From assembly GCA_900546325.1 (NCBI GenBank), contig URCR01000019.1, positions 1 through 51,666 on the forward strand: a stretch of 51,666 bases of DNA. Direction: 5' to 3'. Positions within the stretch are counted from its first letter, which is position 1. Every line of letters begins with the position of its first letter. Below are positions 17,678-26,033 of this stretch, piece after piece. The position numbers were made by a program, and so were the translations under genes. The notes under the pieces are model-generated. The model did not search any database. It was given only the letters and a program-made list of their open reading frames with translations, and was not told the origin of the DNA. Origin of the DNA: an uncultured Lachnospiraceae bacterium. Its GTDB lineage: Bacteria; Bacillota; Clostridia; Lachnospirales; Lachnospiraceae.

Positions 17678-18674
17678 TGCCAATTCCTCCTTTCCCAAAC
17701 CGGACTGCTTTTCTTCCGTTCTTCAGACGATACAACAGCAGGATCACGAACAGAACACTTCCCACCGTTCCGATGATCAGCTCGATCGGCAGCTCGTACG
17801 GCATAAGCACAACTCTCCCGATCATATCGCACACCAGCACGAATAACGCTCCGAAAAGAGCCGTATCGATCAAAGTACCGCGGATCTTGTCTCCTTTAAA
17901 CATCGCAACAATGTTCGGCACGATCAGTCCGATATAGGAAATAGAGCCCACTACAACAATCACAGAGGCTGTGATCATCGCAGCGATCGTAATCCCCATA
18001 AACAGAACAAAATTATACGGAACACCGAGGTTTTTTGAAAAGTCCTTTCCCATTCCCACAATATTGAAATGATTGGCGAACACGAAAGCAAGAATCACCA
18101 GCGGCACCGTCATATATACAATCTCATATCTGCCTCTGAGTACCATTGAGAAGTGTCCCACAAGCCAGGTAGAAAGCGCCTGTGTCATCTCATACTTATA
18201 TGCGATGAAATTTGTAATGCCTCCAATCACATTTCCAAACATAATTCCTACAAGCGGAACGAGTACCACATCTTTGAACTGAATGTGCTGGATAAACCAT
18301 ACAAAAATCCATGTTCCGAGTATCGCTGCCACAAATGCAAAAGCCGCTCTGCCCCACAGCGAGGAATTCGGCAGAAATACAAGCGCCAGCAGTATCCCAA
18401 GCTGGGCAGATGAAATTGTGGCTCCTGTGGACGGAGAGACAAATTTATTCATGCAGAGCTGCTGCATGATCAGTCCCGCCGTACTCAGACCGATTCCGGT
18501 ACATAAAATCGCAAGCAGTCTCGGCACTCTTGAGATCAGAAACAATTTCACAGCCTCCGGATTTCCTGTCAAAAGCGCTCCGGGATCTGTGTCGATCACG
18601 CCGATAAAAAGTGATACGACCGATAAGATCACAAGCGCCACTGCCAGAATGATCGTTGATATATATTTTTTAAT
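17658..18674 (-). CDS. Siderophore ABC importer permease 1, ATT start
   Basis: This is a FecCD-family permease (YclN type) of 338 residues if begun at the ATT codon at 18672-18674. The first canonical start is GTG at 18641, which would cut into the first membrane helix and has no ribosome site. The ATT reading gives a normal N-terminus (KKYISTIILAVALVILS) and lies 5 nt after GGAGGTG. Other visible features are GIGLSTAGLIMQQL and ISYIGLIVPNIVAMFKGD. It is the first gene of the importer operon, about 75 nt after the HxlR regulator. AUU starts are rare and usually tied to translational control, so the start is inferred and a sequence error (ATG to ATT) is possible. Confidence 0.85.
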   Translation of the reverse strand: MKKYISTIILAVALVILSVVSLFIGVIDTDPGALLTGNPEAVKLFLISRVPRLLAILCTGIGLSTAGLIMQQLCMNKFVSPSTGATISSAQLGILLALVFLPNSSLWGRAAFAFVAAILGTWIFVWFIQHIQFKDVVLVPLVGIMFGNVIGGITNFIAYKYEMTQALSTWLVGHFSMVLRGRYEIVYMTVPLVILAFVFANHFNIVGMGKDFSKNLGVPYNFVLFMGITIAAMITASVIVVVGSISYIGLIVPNIVAMFKGDKIRGTLIDTALFGALFVLVCDMIGRVVLMPYELPIELIIGTVGSVLFVILLLYRLKNGRKAVRFGKGGIGNGQCGA

Positions 18675-18708
18675 AACACCACCTCCAATTAGTTTTATTT
18701 TACATATA

Positions 18709-18722
18709 TTAGTTTATACTAA
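18709..18722. promoter_or_regulatory. Palindrome upstream of the siderophore operon
   Basis: TTAGT-ATAA-ACTAA on the minus strand is a 5-bp-arm inverted repeat lying between the HxlR gene and the first permease, about 35 bp before the ATT start. HxlR-family regulators such as YodB and CatR bind TACT/AGTA-type repeats, so this is a candidate operator. A clear -35/-10 pair could not be fixed, and no Fur-box-like repeat was seen. Confidence 0.45.
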
Positions 18723-18750
18723 CTTATGGGTAAAAAAATATATTCATTTC

Positions 18751-19155
18751 TTATTCCGTGTCAACTATACACAGTTTTTCCTTTTCCTGCAATACCTTAC
18801 TTTTTTGTAAGTCCTGGAACTGTCTGATCTCATTTTTTCTGACATATTTTTCAGCAAAACTGTGGGCTGCACTGATCATTTCTTTCACCTCCGCGTATTC
18901 TTCCGCCAGATAGTAGCGGATAATGGACGGCTTCTGTTCCCTCTCAACCTCTCTGATCAGTATTTCCGCCTCTTCCAGTTCCCTTAAGCTTGTATAGAGC
19001 ACCTTCTCCGAAATCTCAGGAAGTGCTTTTTTCAGTTCCGAAAAACGATTTTCCCCATGTATGATATGCCACAGGATTCTCATCTTCCATTTTCCTCCGA
19101 GCATACGGTGTACAAAGATCAGCGGACAGCTGCATGTGATTCTGATGTCTGGCAT
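18751..19155 (-). CDS. HxlR-family winged-helix regulator
   Basis: This is a 134-residue HxlR/YodB-type regulator. The N-terminal CSCP motif holds the cysteine conserved in redox-sensing members. The winged helix follows (HRMLGGKWKMRILWHIIHG, RFSELKKALPEISEKVLYTSLRELE). ATG at 19155 is preferred over the upstream TTG because AAAGGGG lies just before it. It is encoded directly upstream of the siderophore importer on the same strand, suggesting control by thiol or quinone stress (inferred). Confidence 0.9.
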   Translation of the reverse strand: MPDIRITCSCPLIFVHRMLGGKWKMRILWHIIHGENRFSELKKALPEISEKVLYTSLRELEEAEILIREVEREQKPSIIRYYLAEEYAEVKEMISAAHSFAEKYVRKNEIRQFQDLQKSKVLQEKEKLCIVDTE

Positions 19156-19195
19156 AAATATCCCCTTTCTCAATCTTCTGCAAAATTACTTTTGC

Positions 19196-19224
19196 ATTTT
19201 ATAAGATTTCATCAGATTTTGCAA
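19196..19224 (-). promoter_or_regulatory. Promoter of the HxlR gene
   Basis: On the minus strand TTGCAA (19219-19224) and TAAAAT (19196-19201) are separated by 17 bp, about 40 nt before the start. Copies of TTTTGCA flank it (near 19178-19195 and 19217-19223) and could be part of an operator. Confidence 0.65.
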
Positions 19225-19246
19225 GCTGTCCGCTCTGTTTTTTATA

Positions 19247-20167
19247 TTATGCTTCCTTTTGAGTTCCTTCCTGCTTTTTTCTCCCCTGTACCAGTTCGGA
19301 TCCAATGGCTCCCACAACAATAATAACCGCCCCGATCATCTGCAAAACTGTCAGATGTTCGTGGAACACAAGGAACCCGACCAACGTTCCCACAACGACC
19401 TCAAGCGCCGATAAAATACTTGTCGTTGTCGCCTCCACATACTGGGTGGACTTGACACACGCCACATTTGCAACCATCGTACAGAGGATACCGATTCCGA
19501 ACAGATCCCACAGAAGATTGGTCACCGGTGCTGCCGCAAAATGTACTGCCACCTCGCCAAAATCCATTCCAAACAAAAGGACTGCCGCTGCCCCGAGAAA
19601 TCCGTAGACAAGCAGTGTATCTCTGTCATAATCTTTCGCGAAAAACTTTGGAAGTAAGATCTGAAGTGCCACACCGATTCCGTTGATCACCCCTGCAAGA
19701 ATCCCGATGGCATCCAGCTTGATCTCTCCCCCTCCGATCAGATTCGCCACAAGTACGGCGCCGATCAGGCAGACAAAGATCGTGATGATCTTACTCTTTT
19801 CCAGCTTCTCCCGAAACATAACTCTTCCAAGGATCGCGACCCAGATCGGGCTCATAAACATCAGCACCGTCGCAACTCCCACCGGGATCCTCGACACAGC
19901 GACACTATAGCTGACAAAGCTGATGCTGTAAGCAACCGCTCCGTACACAATACAGATGACAAGACCTCTCAGACTGATCCTCAATGCAGACGGTTTGGTG
20001 ACACAGAGGAACAGAAAATACGCCGCCCCGGCAAGTGCACACCTGAAAAATGAAATTTCAATATTGGAGAAACGATAGTTTGAGAGATCCCGCACAAAAA
20101 TCCCCATGATCCCCCACATGACCGCAGTGATGACCGCCAGTGCGATTCCTTTGCTGCGCTTACTCAT
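19247..20167 (-). CDS. DMT-superfamily EamA exporter
   Basis: This is a 306-residue membrane protein with ten predicted spans in two EamA repeats (GIALAVITAVMWGIMGIFVRD in the first half, LDAIGILAGVINGIGVALQ in the second). Family members export amino acids, metabolites or drugs. Its ATG at 20167 has GAAGGAG upstream and overlaps the stop of the amidohydrolase gene by 8 bp (ATGAGTAA), so both are translated from one mRNA. It may export a product of that enzyme (inferred). Confidence 0.88.
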   Translation of the reverse strand: MSKRSKGIALAVITAVMWGIMGIFVRDLSNYRFSNIEISFFRCALAGAAYFLFLCVTKPSALRISLRGLVICIVYGAVAYSISFVSYSVAVSRIPVGVATVLMFMSPIWVAILGRVMFREKLEKSKIITIFVCLIGAVLVANLIGGGEIKLDAIGILAGVINGIGVALQILLPKFFAKDYDRDTLLVYGFLGAAAVLLFGMDFGEVAVHFAAAPVTNLLWDLFGIGILCTMVANVACVKSTQYVEATTTSILSALEVVVGTLVGFLVFHEHLTVLQMIGAVIIVVGAIGSELVQGRKKQEGTQKEA

Positions 20168-21800
20168 GGCTTGTTTCTCCTTCGCTTCCATTTTCATTTT
20201 GGATCGCTTCTCTGCGATAGATCACTTCATTTTCTTTCAGTGTCATCAGCACCTGAATGTCTGCGAGTGTCTCCACATCTGCCTCTAGCGGGTTCTTGTC
20301 AAGCACAACAAAGTCCGCATATTTTCCGACAGCGATCGTCCCTTTTTCTGCCTCCTCGTGATACTGGTAAGCCGCATAGCTTGTGATCGCTTTCAGCGCC
20401 TCAATCACCGGAACCCGCTGATTTTCCCCGATCACCTGACCGGTTCTTGATATACGGTTCACTGCGCAGGAGACGGTCCGCATCATATCCGGCGGAACCA
20501 CCGGTGTATCCTGATGGAATGTAAACTTCATTCCATAGTCCAGTGCATCTTTCACCGGAGAAATCTGGCTTCCCCTCTCCGGTCCGAAATTCTTCATGTG
20601 GATATCTCCCCAGTAGTATGTGTGCGCCACGAAAAAGCTCGGGATCATTCCAATCTCTTTCATCCGGCCTAACTGATCCTTTCTGACAAGCTGTGCATGT
20701 ACCATCACTGCACGGTTGCTGTCCTTCTCTCCTCTTGCTTCCAGTTCTTTTTCAAACTGTGTGATATATTGTTCTGCCGCAGCATCCCCATTACAATGTG
20801 CGAGAAGCTGCTGCTTCTTGTCCAGCGCAACTGCAATATATTCTCTTAATTTTTCATCACTGTGGATCGGATACCCGCAGTATGTGTCATCCCCTTCATA
20901 AGGCGCTGTCATCCACGCAGTTCTTCCCTGTGGGGATCCGTCAAGAAATACTTTGAATCCGCCCATTTTAAAATGATCCTTATACTGTCCAGCATACTCC
21001 GGCTCAGTCTCCGGAAGATCCGATGCCGTCATCACATCTGCATATCCGACCACATCCAGTTTCAGAAGCCCTGCTCCGGATGCATATTTCAACAACTGAA
21101 ATAATGGTTTTGCAACCATTCCATCCTGCACCGTCGTCACCCCATAGCTTGCATACATTTTCTGTGCTTCTCCAATCAGCCTCATCAATTCCTCCGGCGA
21201 TGTCATCGGAAGCTTCTCCTGTAATTCAATAAACGCCTTCTCTTCCATGTATCCGTCCGGTTCCCTCGTTCCTGCGACTCTTCCGTAGCGGCCTCCCGGA
21301 CAATCCTCTGTCTCCTCTGTAATTCCCTGCATTTCAAGTCCACGGCTGTTTGTCACTCCCATGTGGGAGGAAGCATGGATCAGAAGCACCGGATGCTCAC
21401 TGCTGATCTGATCTAACACGGTCTTATCCGGATGTCTTCCCTCTGCGAGGAAGTTCTGGTCATAATTACATCCGATGATCCATGTATCTTCCTGCAGATT
21501 TCTCTTCTCTTTAAAATCCCGCATCAGTTCTACGATCTCTGCGAAATCCTTGCAAAGGGACAGATCACACTGTGTCATCGCATTGGCTGCGCCGACAAAA
21601 TGCGAATGCGCATCGATAAATCCCGGCATCAGCACCGCACCGTTCAGATCGATCACCTCATCGCCATCCTCCTGAAGCTTCAGCACATCCCGGGCAGCTC
21701 CGACTGCCTTGATCCGCCCATGCTCCACACACACGGCCTCCGCGTACAGCGCATGATCTTCCATTGTTAAAATCGTTCCACTTGTATAAAAACTCTTCAT
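20160..21800 (-). CDS. YtcJ-like metal-dependent amidohydrolase
   Basis: This is a 546-residue amidohydrolase of the Amidohydro_3/YtcJ family. The metal-binding HxH is at H65/H67 in FIDAHSH. A second signature follows (QVIGE region, then YADFVVLDKNPLE at the C-terminal beta-sandwich). Members hydrolyse amides or formamides of largely unknown identity. ATG at 21800 is preferred over the upstream frame start because GAGGAG precedes it. No signal peptide is present. It is co-transcribed with the DMT exporter downstream. A perfect 15-bp inverted repeat ends 20 nt upstream of its ATG. Confidence 0.88.
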   Translation of the reverse strand: MKSFYTSGTILTMEDHALYAEAVCVEHGRIKAVGAARDVLKLQEDGDEVIDLNGAVLMPGFIDAHSHFVGAANAMTQCDLSLCKDFAEIVELMRDFKEKRNLQEDTWIIGCNYDQNFLAEGRHPDKTVLDQISSEHPVLLIHASSHMGVTNSRGLEMQGITEETEDCPGGRYGRVAGTREPDGYMEEKAFIELQEKLPMTSPEELMRLIGEAQKMYASYGVTTVQDGMVAKPLFQLLKYASGAGLLKLDVVGYADVMTASDLPETEPEYAGQYKDHFKMGGFKVFLDGSPQGRTAWMTAPYEGDDTYCGYPIHSDEKLREYIAVALDKKQQLLAHCNGDAAAEQYITQFEKELEARGEKDSNRAVMVHAQLVRKDQLGRMKEIGMIPSFFVAHTYYWGDIHMKNFGPERGSQISPVKDALDYGMKFTFHQDTPVVPPDMMRTVSCAVNRISRTGQVIGENQRVPVIEALKAITSYAAYQYHEEAEKGTIAVGKYADFVVLDKNPLEADVETLADIQVLMTLKENEVIYRREAIQNENGSEGETSHE

Positions 21801-21820
21801 AGATTCTCCTCTTCTTCTAG

Positions 21821-21870
21821 TGTACTGTCTCATTCTATGTCAGTATGCTGAAAGTGAATGAGACAGTACA
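21821..21870. repeat. Perfect 15-bp inverted repeat
   Basis: TGTACTGTCTCATTC (21821-21835) and its exact complement GAATGAGACAGTACA (21856-21870) flank a 20-nt spacer. It fills the gap between the AlbA_2-type gene and the amidohydrolase gene and touches the former's stop codon. No T-run follows on either strand, so it is not a standard terminator. It could be an operator or an mRNA structure near the ribosome site. Confidence 0.85.
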
Positions 21871-23190
21871 TTAGTTTGCTTCAATATATTTTTTGTTTCT
21901 GCCTCTTCCTACAACTGCAAGCGCCCCTGCGTCTACAAGCTGTTTTAAAAGTATATACGCTCTTGTTTCCTTTATACTCAAAAGCATCTGCACATCTTCT
22001 AATGTAATTTCGCCATGTCCGGCAACAAATTCCAGAATCATCCGCATCTGCTCTTCCGTTTTTGCTTTTGGCTGTACAGCCTCTTTCCATTCCAGAGCAT
22101 CCTTTTCCCTGACAGCATTCATATTCGGAAGGGTGATCTTAAATGAATTTGGCGTGATCGACAGCTCCGGCTTTCTGGCGGCTTTCTCATACAGTGCGTA
22201 GATTCTGCGGATTCCCGTTCCATATGCTTCGATAAAGCGAAGTCTGTGAAACACTTCCGTCAGTTTACTGTTCCGTGACAATGAAATCCCATTACAAATA
22301 TCTTCCTCTGAAATTCCCGGCAGCAATCCTCCAATAGAAATAAATTCCATCTCTTTTTCGTTCACATTTATGATAATGCTTCCACTGTAATTATAATCTC
22401 TGTGTACGATTGCATTTAGCAAAGCTTCCCTTATCGCTTCCTCCCTGTAATCCCAGCGGTCTTCTCTTTCCAGGCCTTCGATACTTGCTCTGTTTTGGTT
22501 GCAAAGCTGCAAGTAATCATACGTCTTTTCCAGCTGTTCTAATACGGAGCCTGAAAATTCCTTTTTATCTTGAAAGACTGTATTTGCATCATCAGAAAAT
22601 ACTGCAACCTTTATTGTATGCATACATTGATCTGAAAGCAGCAAGCCCAGATTTGTATACAGATTAAAGTCCGGGTTCTTAATTCCAAGCTGGTAATATT
22701 TATTTGGCTCAAAAGAAGCCCCATGTTTTCTAAAAACTTCTGCTGTATACAAAAATGTAAGTTCCTGATCCAGTGAACGCAAATTTTCAAAAGAATTTCC
22801 ATCTGCATATTTGATCAGCTGACGGATCTGCTCCTGGGATGCCTGGGCAGAAGACGCTCCCTGACGCACATACACGCCGGATGGCTTCAACCCCTTCGCC
22901 CTCAGGTAGTATGGTTTATAGGTTCCTTCTCCAATCTCGATTTTTATTACATTACCTTCTTCCAGTGTATACTTTACGAACATTGTAACATCGGGAAGAA
23001 TCGCATCCCATATTCCATTTGTGATCCGGGTATAAACATCATCTACATCCTCTATTCCAACACGATTTCCGCTGTCATCCACTCCAACGAAGATCACACC
23101 CCCATCTGTGTTTGCAAACGCAATTACTTCTTTATAAATTTCGGAAACAAATGTTTCTTTAAACTCTATCTTTTCACTTTCATATGGCAT
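21871..23190 (-). CDS. AlbA_2/Schlafen-type ATP-binding regulator
   Basis: This is a 439-residue protein of the family often labelled RecG-like transcriptional regulator. Residues 1-120 form the AlbA_2 (Schlafen) domain with EKIEFKETF, FANTDGGVIFVGVDDSG and GVYVRQGASS. A GHKL-type ATPase-like domain follows (REALLNAIVHRDYNYSG, then EAYGTGIRRIYALYE). A C-terminal winged helix occupies about 365-435. Biological roles are mostly unknown; defence and regulatory functions have been proposed for relatives. GGAGGAA supports the start. An inverted repeat beside its promoter suggests autoregulation (inferred). Confidence 0.85.
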   Translation of the reverse strand: MPYESEKIEFKETFVSEIYKEVIAFANTDGGVIFVGVDDSGNRVGIEDVDDVYTRITNGIWDAILPDVTMFVKYTLEEGNVIKIEIGEGTYKPYYLRAKGLKPSGVYVRQGASSAQASQEQIRQLIKYADGNSFENLRSLDQELTFLYTAEVFRKHGASFEPNKYYQLGIKNPDFNLYTNLGLLLSDQCMHTIKVAVFSDDANTVFQDKKEFSGSVLEQLEKTYDYLQLCNQNRASIEGLEREDRWDYREEAIREALLNAIVHRDYNYSGSIIINVNEKEMEFISIGGLLPGISEEDICNGISLSRNSKLTEVFHRLRFIEAYGTGIRRIYALYEKAARKPELSITPNSFKITLPNMNAVREKDALEWKEAVQPKAKTEEQMRMILEFVAGHGEITLEDVQMLLSIKETRAYILLKQLVDAGALAVVGRGRNKKYIEAN

Positions 23191-23245
23191 AAAGATTCCT
23201 CCTCAAATTTCCTCTTTCTATGCGCCTCTCTCTAAATCTAACTTT

Positions 23246-23274
23246 ATTATCTGTTAAATTTCATTCAGCGTCAA
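23246..23274 (-). promoter_or_regulatory. Promoter of the AlbA_2 gene
   Basis: On the minus strand TTGACG (23269-23274) and GATAAT (23246-23251) are separated by 17 bp, about 55 nt before the start codon. Confidence 0.78.
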
Positions 23275-23275
23275 G

Positions 23276-23303
23276 TGAAAAAAGTGAAAATTCACTTTTT
23301 TCA
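23276..23303. promoter_or_regulatory. 13-bp inverted repeat abutting the -35 element
   Basis: TGAAAAAAGTGAA (23276-23288) and TTCACTTTTTTCA (23291-23303) are exact complements around a 2-nt centre, one base upstream of the -35 of the AlbA_2 gene. It may be an operator. Read on the minus strand it could also form a weak AT-rich terminator with T6 for the glycerate kinase transcript. Confidence 0.65.
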
Positions 23304-23364
23304 TTTTTCATAGTGAATGTCAAATCTAAAGAGTGCTACACCAGCTGTACATTTTTCTATGGAA

Positions 23365-24558
23365 TCAAAAGAACATTCCCATGGAAATCCCAGCAGTCTC
23401 TCTGTCTTTTCCGTGGAAATGCTCTTCTTTTTCCTCCACAGTTTTCCACATCCGGAAAATGTTGTACACGGTTTTTCTCAGATCTATTTCCGTTGTCTTT
23501 CTCAACTCTTCAAACGGCAGCGCCCTTCTGTTGACCGCAAACATTGCACTGACTCCCATGTCATACAGCACATCCGCTTCCTCCGTCACAGCTCCTCCTA
23601 CCGCTATGACCGGAACCTGCTGCTTCCCGGCTTTTCCCGCAACTCCCGCGACCACCTTTCCGCAGGCACTCTGTCCGTCAATCTTTCCCTCCCCGGTCAT
23701 GACAACGGAACATCCCTCAAGCAATCGGTCAAACTCTGCCGCTTCGAGCAGGATGTCTATCCCTCTTTCCATCTGTCCTCCCAAAAATGCATATACTCCG
23801 GCTCCCATTCCACCGGCGGCTCCTCCGCCTGCAAGCATCCTTACATCTACTCCGACCGCCTCATATGTCTTCTCTGCAAAATGCTTCAGTCCCCGGTCAA
23901 GCCGTACCACATCTTCCGGGGAAGCACCTTTCTGTGGTCCAAAGATTGCCGAAGCACCGTGTTCACCACACAGAACTGTATCCACATCACACATTACAAG
24001 CAGTTCTGTTTCACGAATCCGTGTATCCAATCCGGATATGTCGATCTTCTCTATCCTGCCAAGTGTATTTCCAACAGGGACAAACACCTCCCCCGCCTTA
24101 TCCAAAAACCTGATTCCCAGTGCAGCCAGTGCACCGGCCCCTCCATCATTTGTAGCGCTTCCTCCCAGACCAAGTATGATCTTTCTGGCACCTCGATCAA
24201 GGGCAGCCCGGATCAATTCCCCTACTCCGTAAGTCGTCGCTTCTCCTGCTTCCAGGCGTTTTCCTGCAAGCGGAAGTCCTGCCGCTGCCGCCATTTCGAT
24301 AACCGCAGTCTCCCCGCTTTCTCCATAGAAACTGTCAATTTTTTCGCCGTAGGGCCCGGTCACTTTCACCCTTTGTCTTTTCCCCTTTAATATTGAAAGA
24401 AATGCATCCACACTTCCCTCACCGCCATCTGCCACTTCCATTCGGATGATTTCCACTTCCGGCCAGAATATTCTTGCCTCGTCTTCCATAATCTCTCCGA
24501 CCGTTCTGCTGGACATCGTTCCTTTAAAAGAATCCGGCACAATTATGATTTTTCTCAT
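23365..24558 (-). CDS. glxK: Glycerate kinase
   Basis: This is a 397-residue kinase of the GarK/GlxK family that phosphorylates D-glycerate to phosphoglycerate in the cytoplasm. Signatures seen are VPDSFKGTMSS at the N-terminus, ADGGEGSVDAF, LGLGGSATNDGGAG, and MTGEGKIDGQSACGK with the catalytic region. The last 20 or so residues (KEEHFHGKDRETAGISMGMFF) run past the usual end of the family. It lies third in an operon after a HAD phosphatase and a MATE exporter, 10 nt behind the latter. A functional link with the D-2-hydroxyacid dehydrogenase (hydroxypyruvate to glycerate) is possible but that gene is 14 kb away. Confidence 0.93.
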   Translation of the reverse strand: MRKIIIVPDSFKGTMSSRTVGEIMEDEARIFWPEVEIIRMEVADGGEGSVDAFLSILKGKRQRVKVTGPYGEKIDSFYGESGETAVIEMAAAAGLPLAGKRLEAGEATTYGVGELIRAALDRGARKIILGLGGSATNDGGAGALAALGIRFLDKAGEVFVPVGNTLGRIEKIDISGLDTRIRETELLVMCDVDTVLCGEHGASAIFGPQKGASPEDVVRLDRGLKHFAEKTYEAVGVDVRMLAGGGAAGGMGAGVYAFLGGQMERGIDILLEAAEFDRLLEGCSVVMTGEGKIDGQSACGKVVAGVAGKAGKQQVPVIAVGGAVTEEADVLYDMGVSAMFAVNRRALPFEELRKTTEIDLRKTVYNIFRMWKTVEEKEEHFHGKDRETAGISMGMFF

Positions 24559-24568
24559 CTTTCCTCCA

Positions 24569-25999
24569 TCACCCTCTGATTTTTTCTTTGTTTAACGGAT
24601 TCCACTCTCCTCTGAGATACCTTGCAATAAACAGGCTTCCCAGACTGACATTGTTTGCAATCATACATGCCCACACTGCGTACAGGCCGAGGTGGAACAC
24701 TTTTACACAGAAGAACGTTGACACGATCCGCACTCCCCACATACTGAACAGCGCATAATAAAACGGCTTCACGGTATCCCCCACACCATTGAAGATCCCT
24801 TCCAGGATGATCAGCACACCAAACAACGGCTCTGACACTGCAACCATACGGAGAACAACCGTTCCAAGTGCGATAACTTCACTTTCTTTCGTGAAGATAT
24901 GGAGAAGCTGTGGTGCCAGAAGAAACAAAAGTGCACCCGACACCGTCATGATCACAAGAATAATCGCGATCAACATCCGTGTCAGTTCATGCAGCCGCTT
25001 CTCGTCTTTGGCGCCGATTGCATTCCCCGCCAGTGTCGCCGCTGCCGCCTGCATTCCATAGCCCGGAATGTAAAATGCCTGCTCCACTGTCAGCGCGATC
25101 GAATGTGCCGCAAATGCAACTGTTCCAAGCCCTGTCACGAGTGATGCGAACACAACATGCCCGAGGCAGGTAGCCATCCGCTCCATCGCAACCGGAAATC
25201 CAATGCGGATGCAAGGTTCCATGATCTCCCTCTCCGGGCGTATTTTGCATCCCGCCGGAGATACATAGCGGTTTTTATAGAGTGCAATCGTCATAAAAAT
25301 TCCGCCAACCACAAACGACACCGCAGTCCCGATTCCTGCGCCGACCGCCCCGTAGCCAAATCCAAACATCTTCACACTGGCTCCGCCGATCTTTACGATT
25401 CTTGTGTCATAGATGAAAATATAATTCAAAATGATGTTCACAATATTCATACAGACATTGACATACATCGGTGTTTTTGTATCTCCGACCGCCCTCAATA
25501 CGGCTCCAAAAATAATGATCGCACTCCGAAATAGCATCGGAAGACAGATCACTGCAAAATAAAGGGATGCATCCCTCCGGATTGCAGGGTCAACCCCCAT
25601 CCAGATCGGAAGCACCGGACTGACTGCAAGTGTCAGCACTCCCACACCAATTCCGCTGGCCAGTGCAACGATCACTGCCTGTACCGATGCCCGCCGTACT
25701 TTGTCAAATGCTTTTGCGCCCATTTCTCTTGAAATAAATGCCATAAATCCGATTCCCATCGCGAACAGCGGTCCGTTCACAAGCCATGTGACAGACGTGC
25801 TCATTCCGACTGTCGCCGTGGCTTCCGCCCCGATACGTCCGACCATGGCCGCATCAATGTACTGCACAAGTGTCTGAAGCATCTGCTCCAGAAGTGTCGG
25901 CCATGCCAGCGCCAGAATGGTCAGAAAAAGTGCCCTCCGATGTCCCTGCATCACCTGACTGCCGCCATTTGTTTTCCCAACTGTTTCTCTCGTTCCCAT
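24569..25999 (-). CDS. MATE family efflux transporter 1
   Basis: This is a 476-residue multi-antimicrobial extrusion protein with 12 predicted spans, working as a Na+ or H+ antiporter for toxic organic cations. Typical stretches are ILALAWPTLLEQMLQTLVQYIDAAMVGRIG in the first half and VTGLGTVAFAAHSIAL in the second. It resembles the NorM/DinF-like Clostridial branch. GGAGAGGG supports the start. It sits between a HAD phosphatase and glycerate kinase in one operon; the cargo is unknown. Confidence 0.93.
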   Translation of the reverse strand: MGTRETVGKTNGGSQVMQGHRRALFLTILALAWPTLLEQMLQTLVQYIDAAMVGRIGAEATATVGMSTSVTWLVNGPLFAMGIGFMAFISREMGAKAFDKVRRASVQAVIVALASGIGVGVLTLAVSPVLPIWMGVDPAIRRDASLYFAVICLPMLFRSAIIIFGAVLRAVGDTKTPMYVNVCMNIVNIILNYIFIYDTRIVKIGGASVKMFGFGYGAVGAGIGTAVSFVVGGIFMTIALYKNRYVSPAGCKIRPEREIMEPCIRIGFPVAMERMATCLGHVVFASLVTGLGTVAFAAHSIALTVEQAFYIPGYGMQAAAATLAGNAIGAKDEKRLHELTRMLIAIILVIMTVSGALLFLLAPQLLHIFTKESEVIALGTVVLRMVAVSEPLFGVLIILEGIFNGVGDTVKPFYYALFSMWGVRIVSTFFCVKVFHLGLYAVWACMIANNVSLGSLFIARYLRGEWNPLNKEKIRG

Positions 26000-26033
26000 T
26001 TCCCTCTCCTTTTTCTCTTCCTATCGCTTCTCT

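Noticed and set aside
18675..18750. Fur box before the siderophore operon
   Set aside because: No GATAATGATAATC-like repeat could be seen by eye; a matrix search is needed to be certain.
23317..24390. Long plus-strand frames of 357 and 299 codons
   Set aside because: They are antisense to the glycerate kinase, whose motifs are intact, and their composition is typical of shadow frames.
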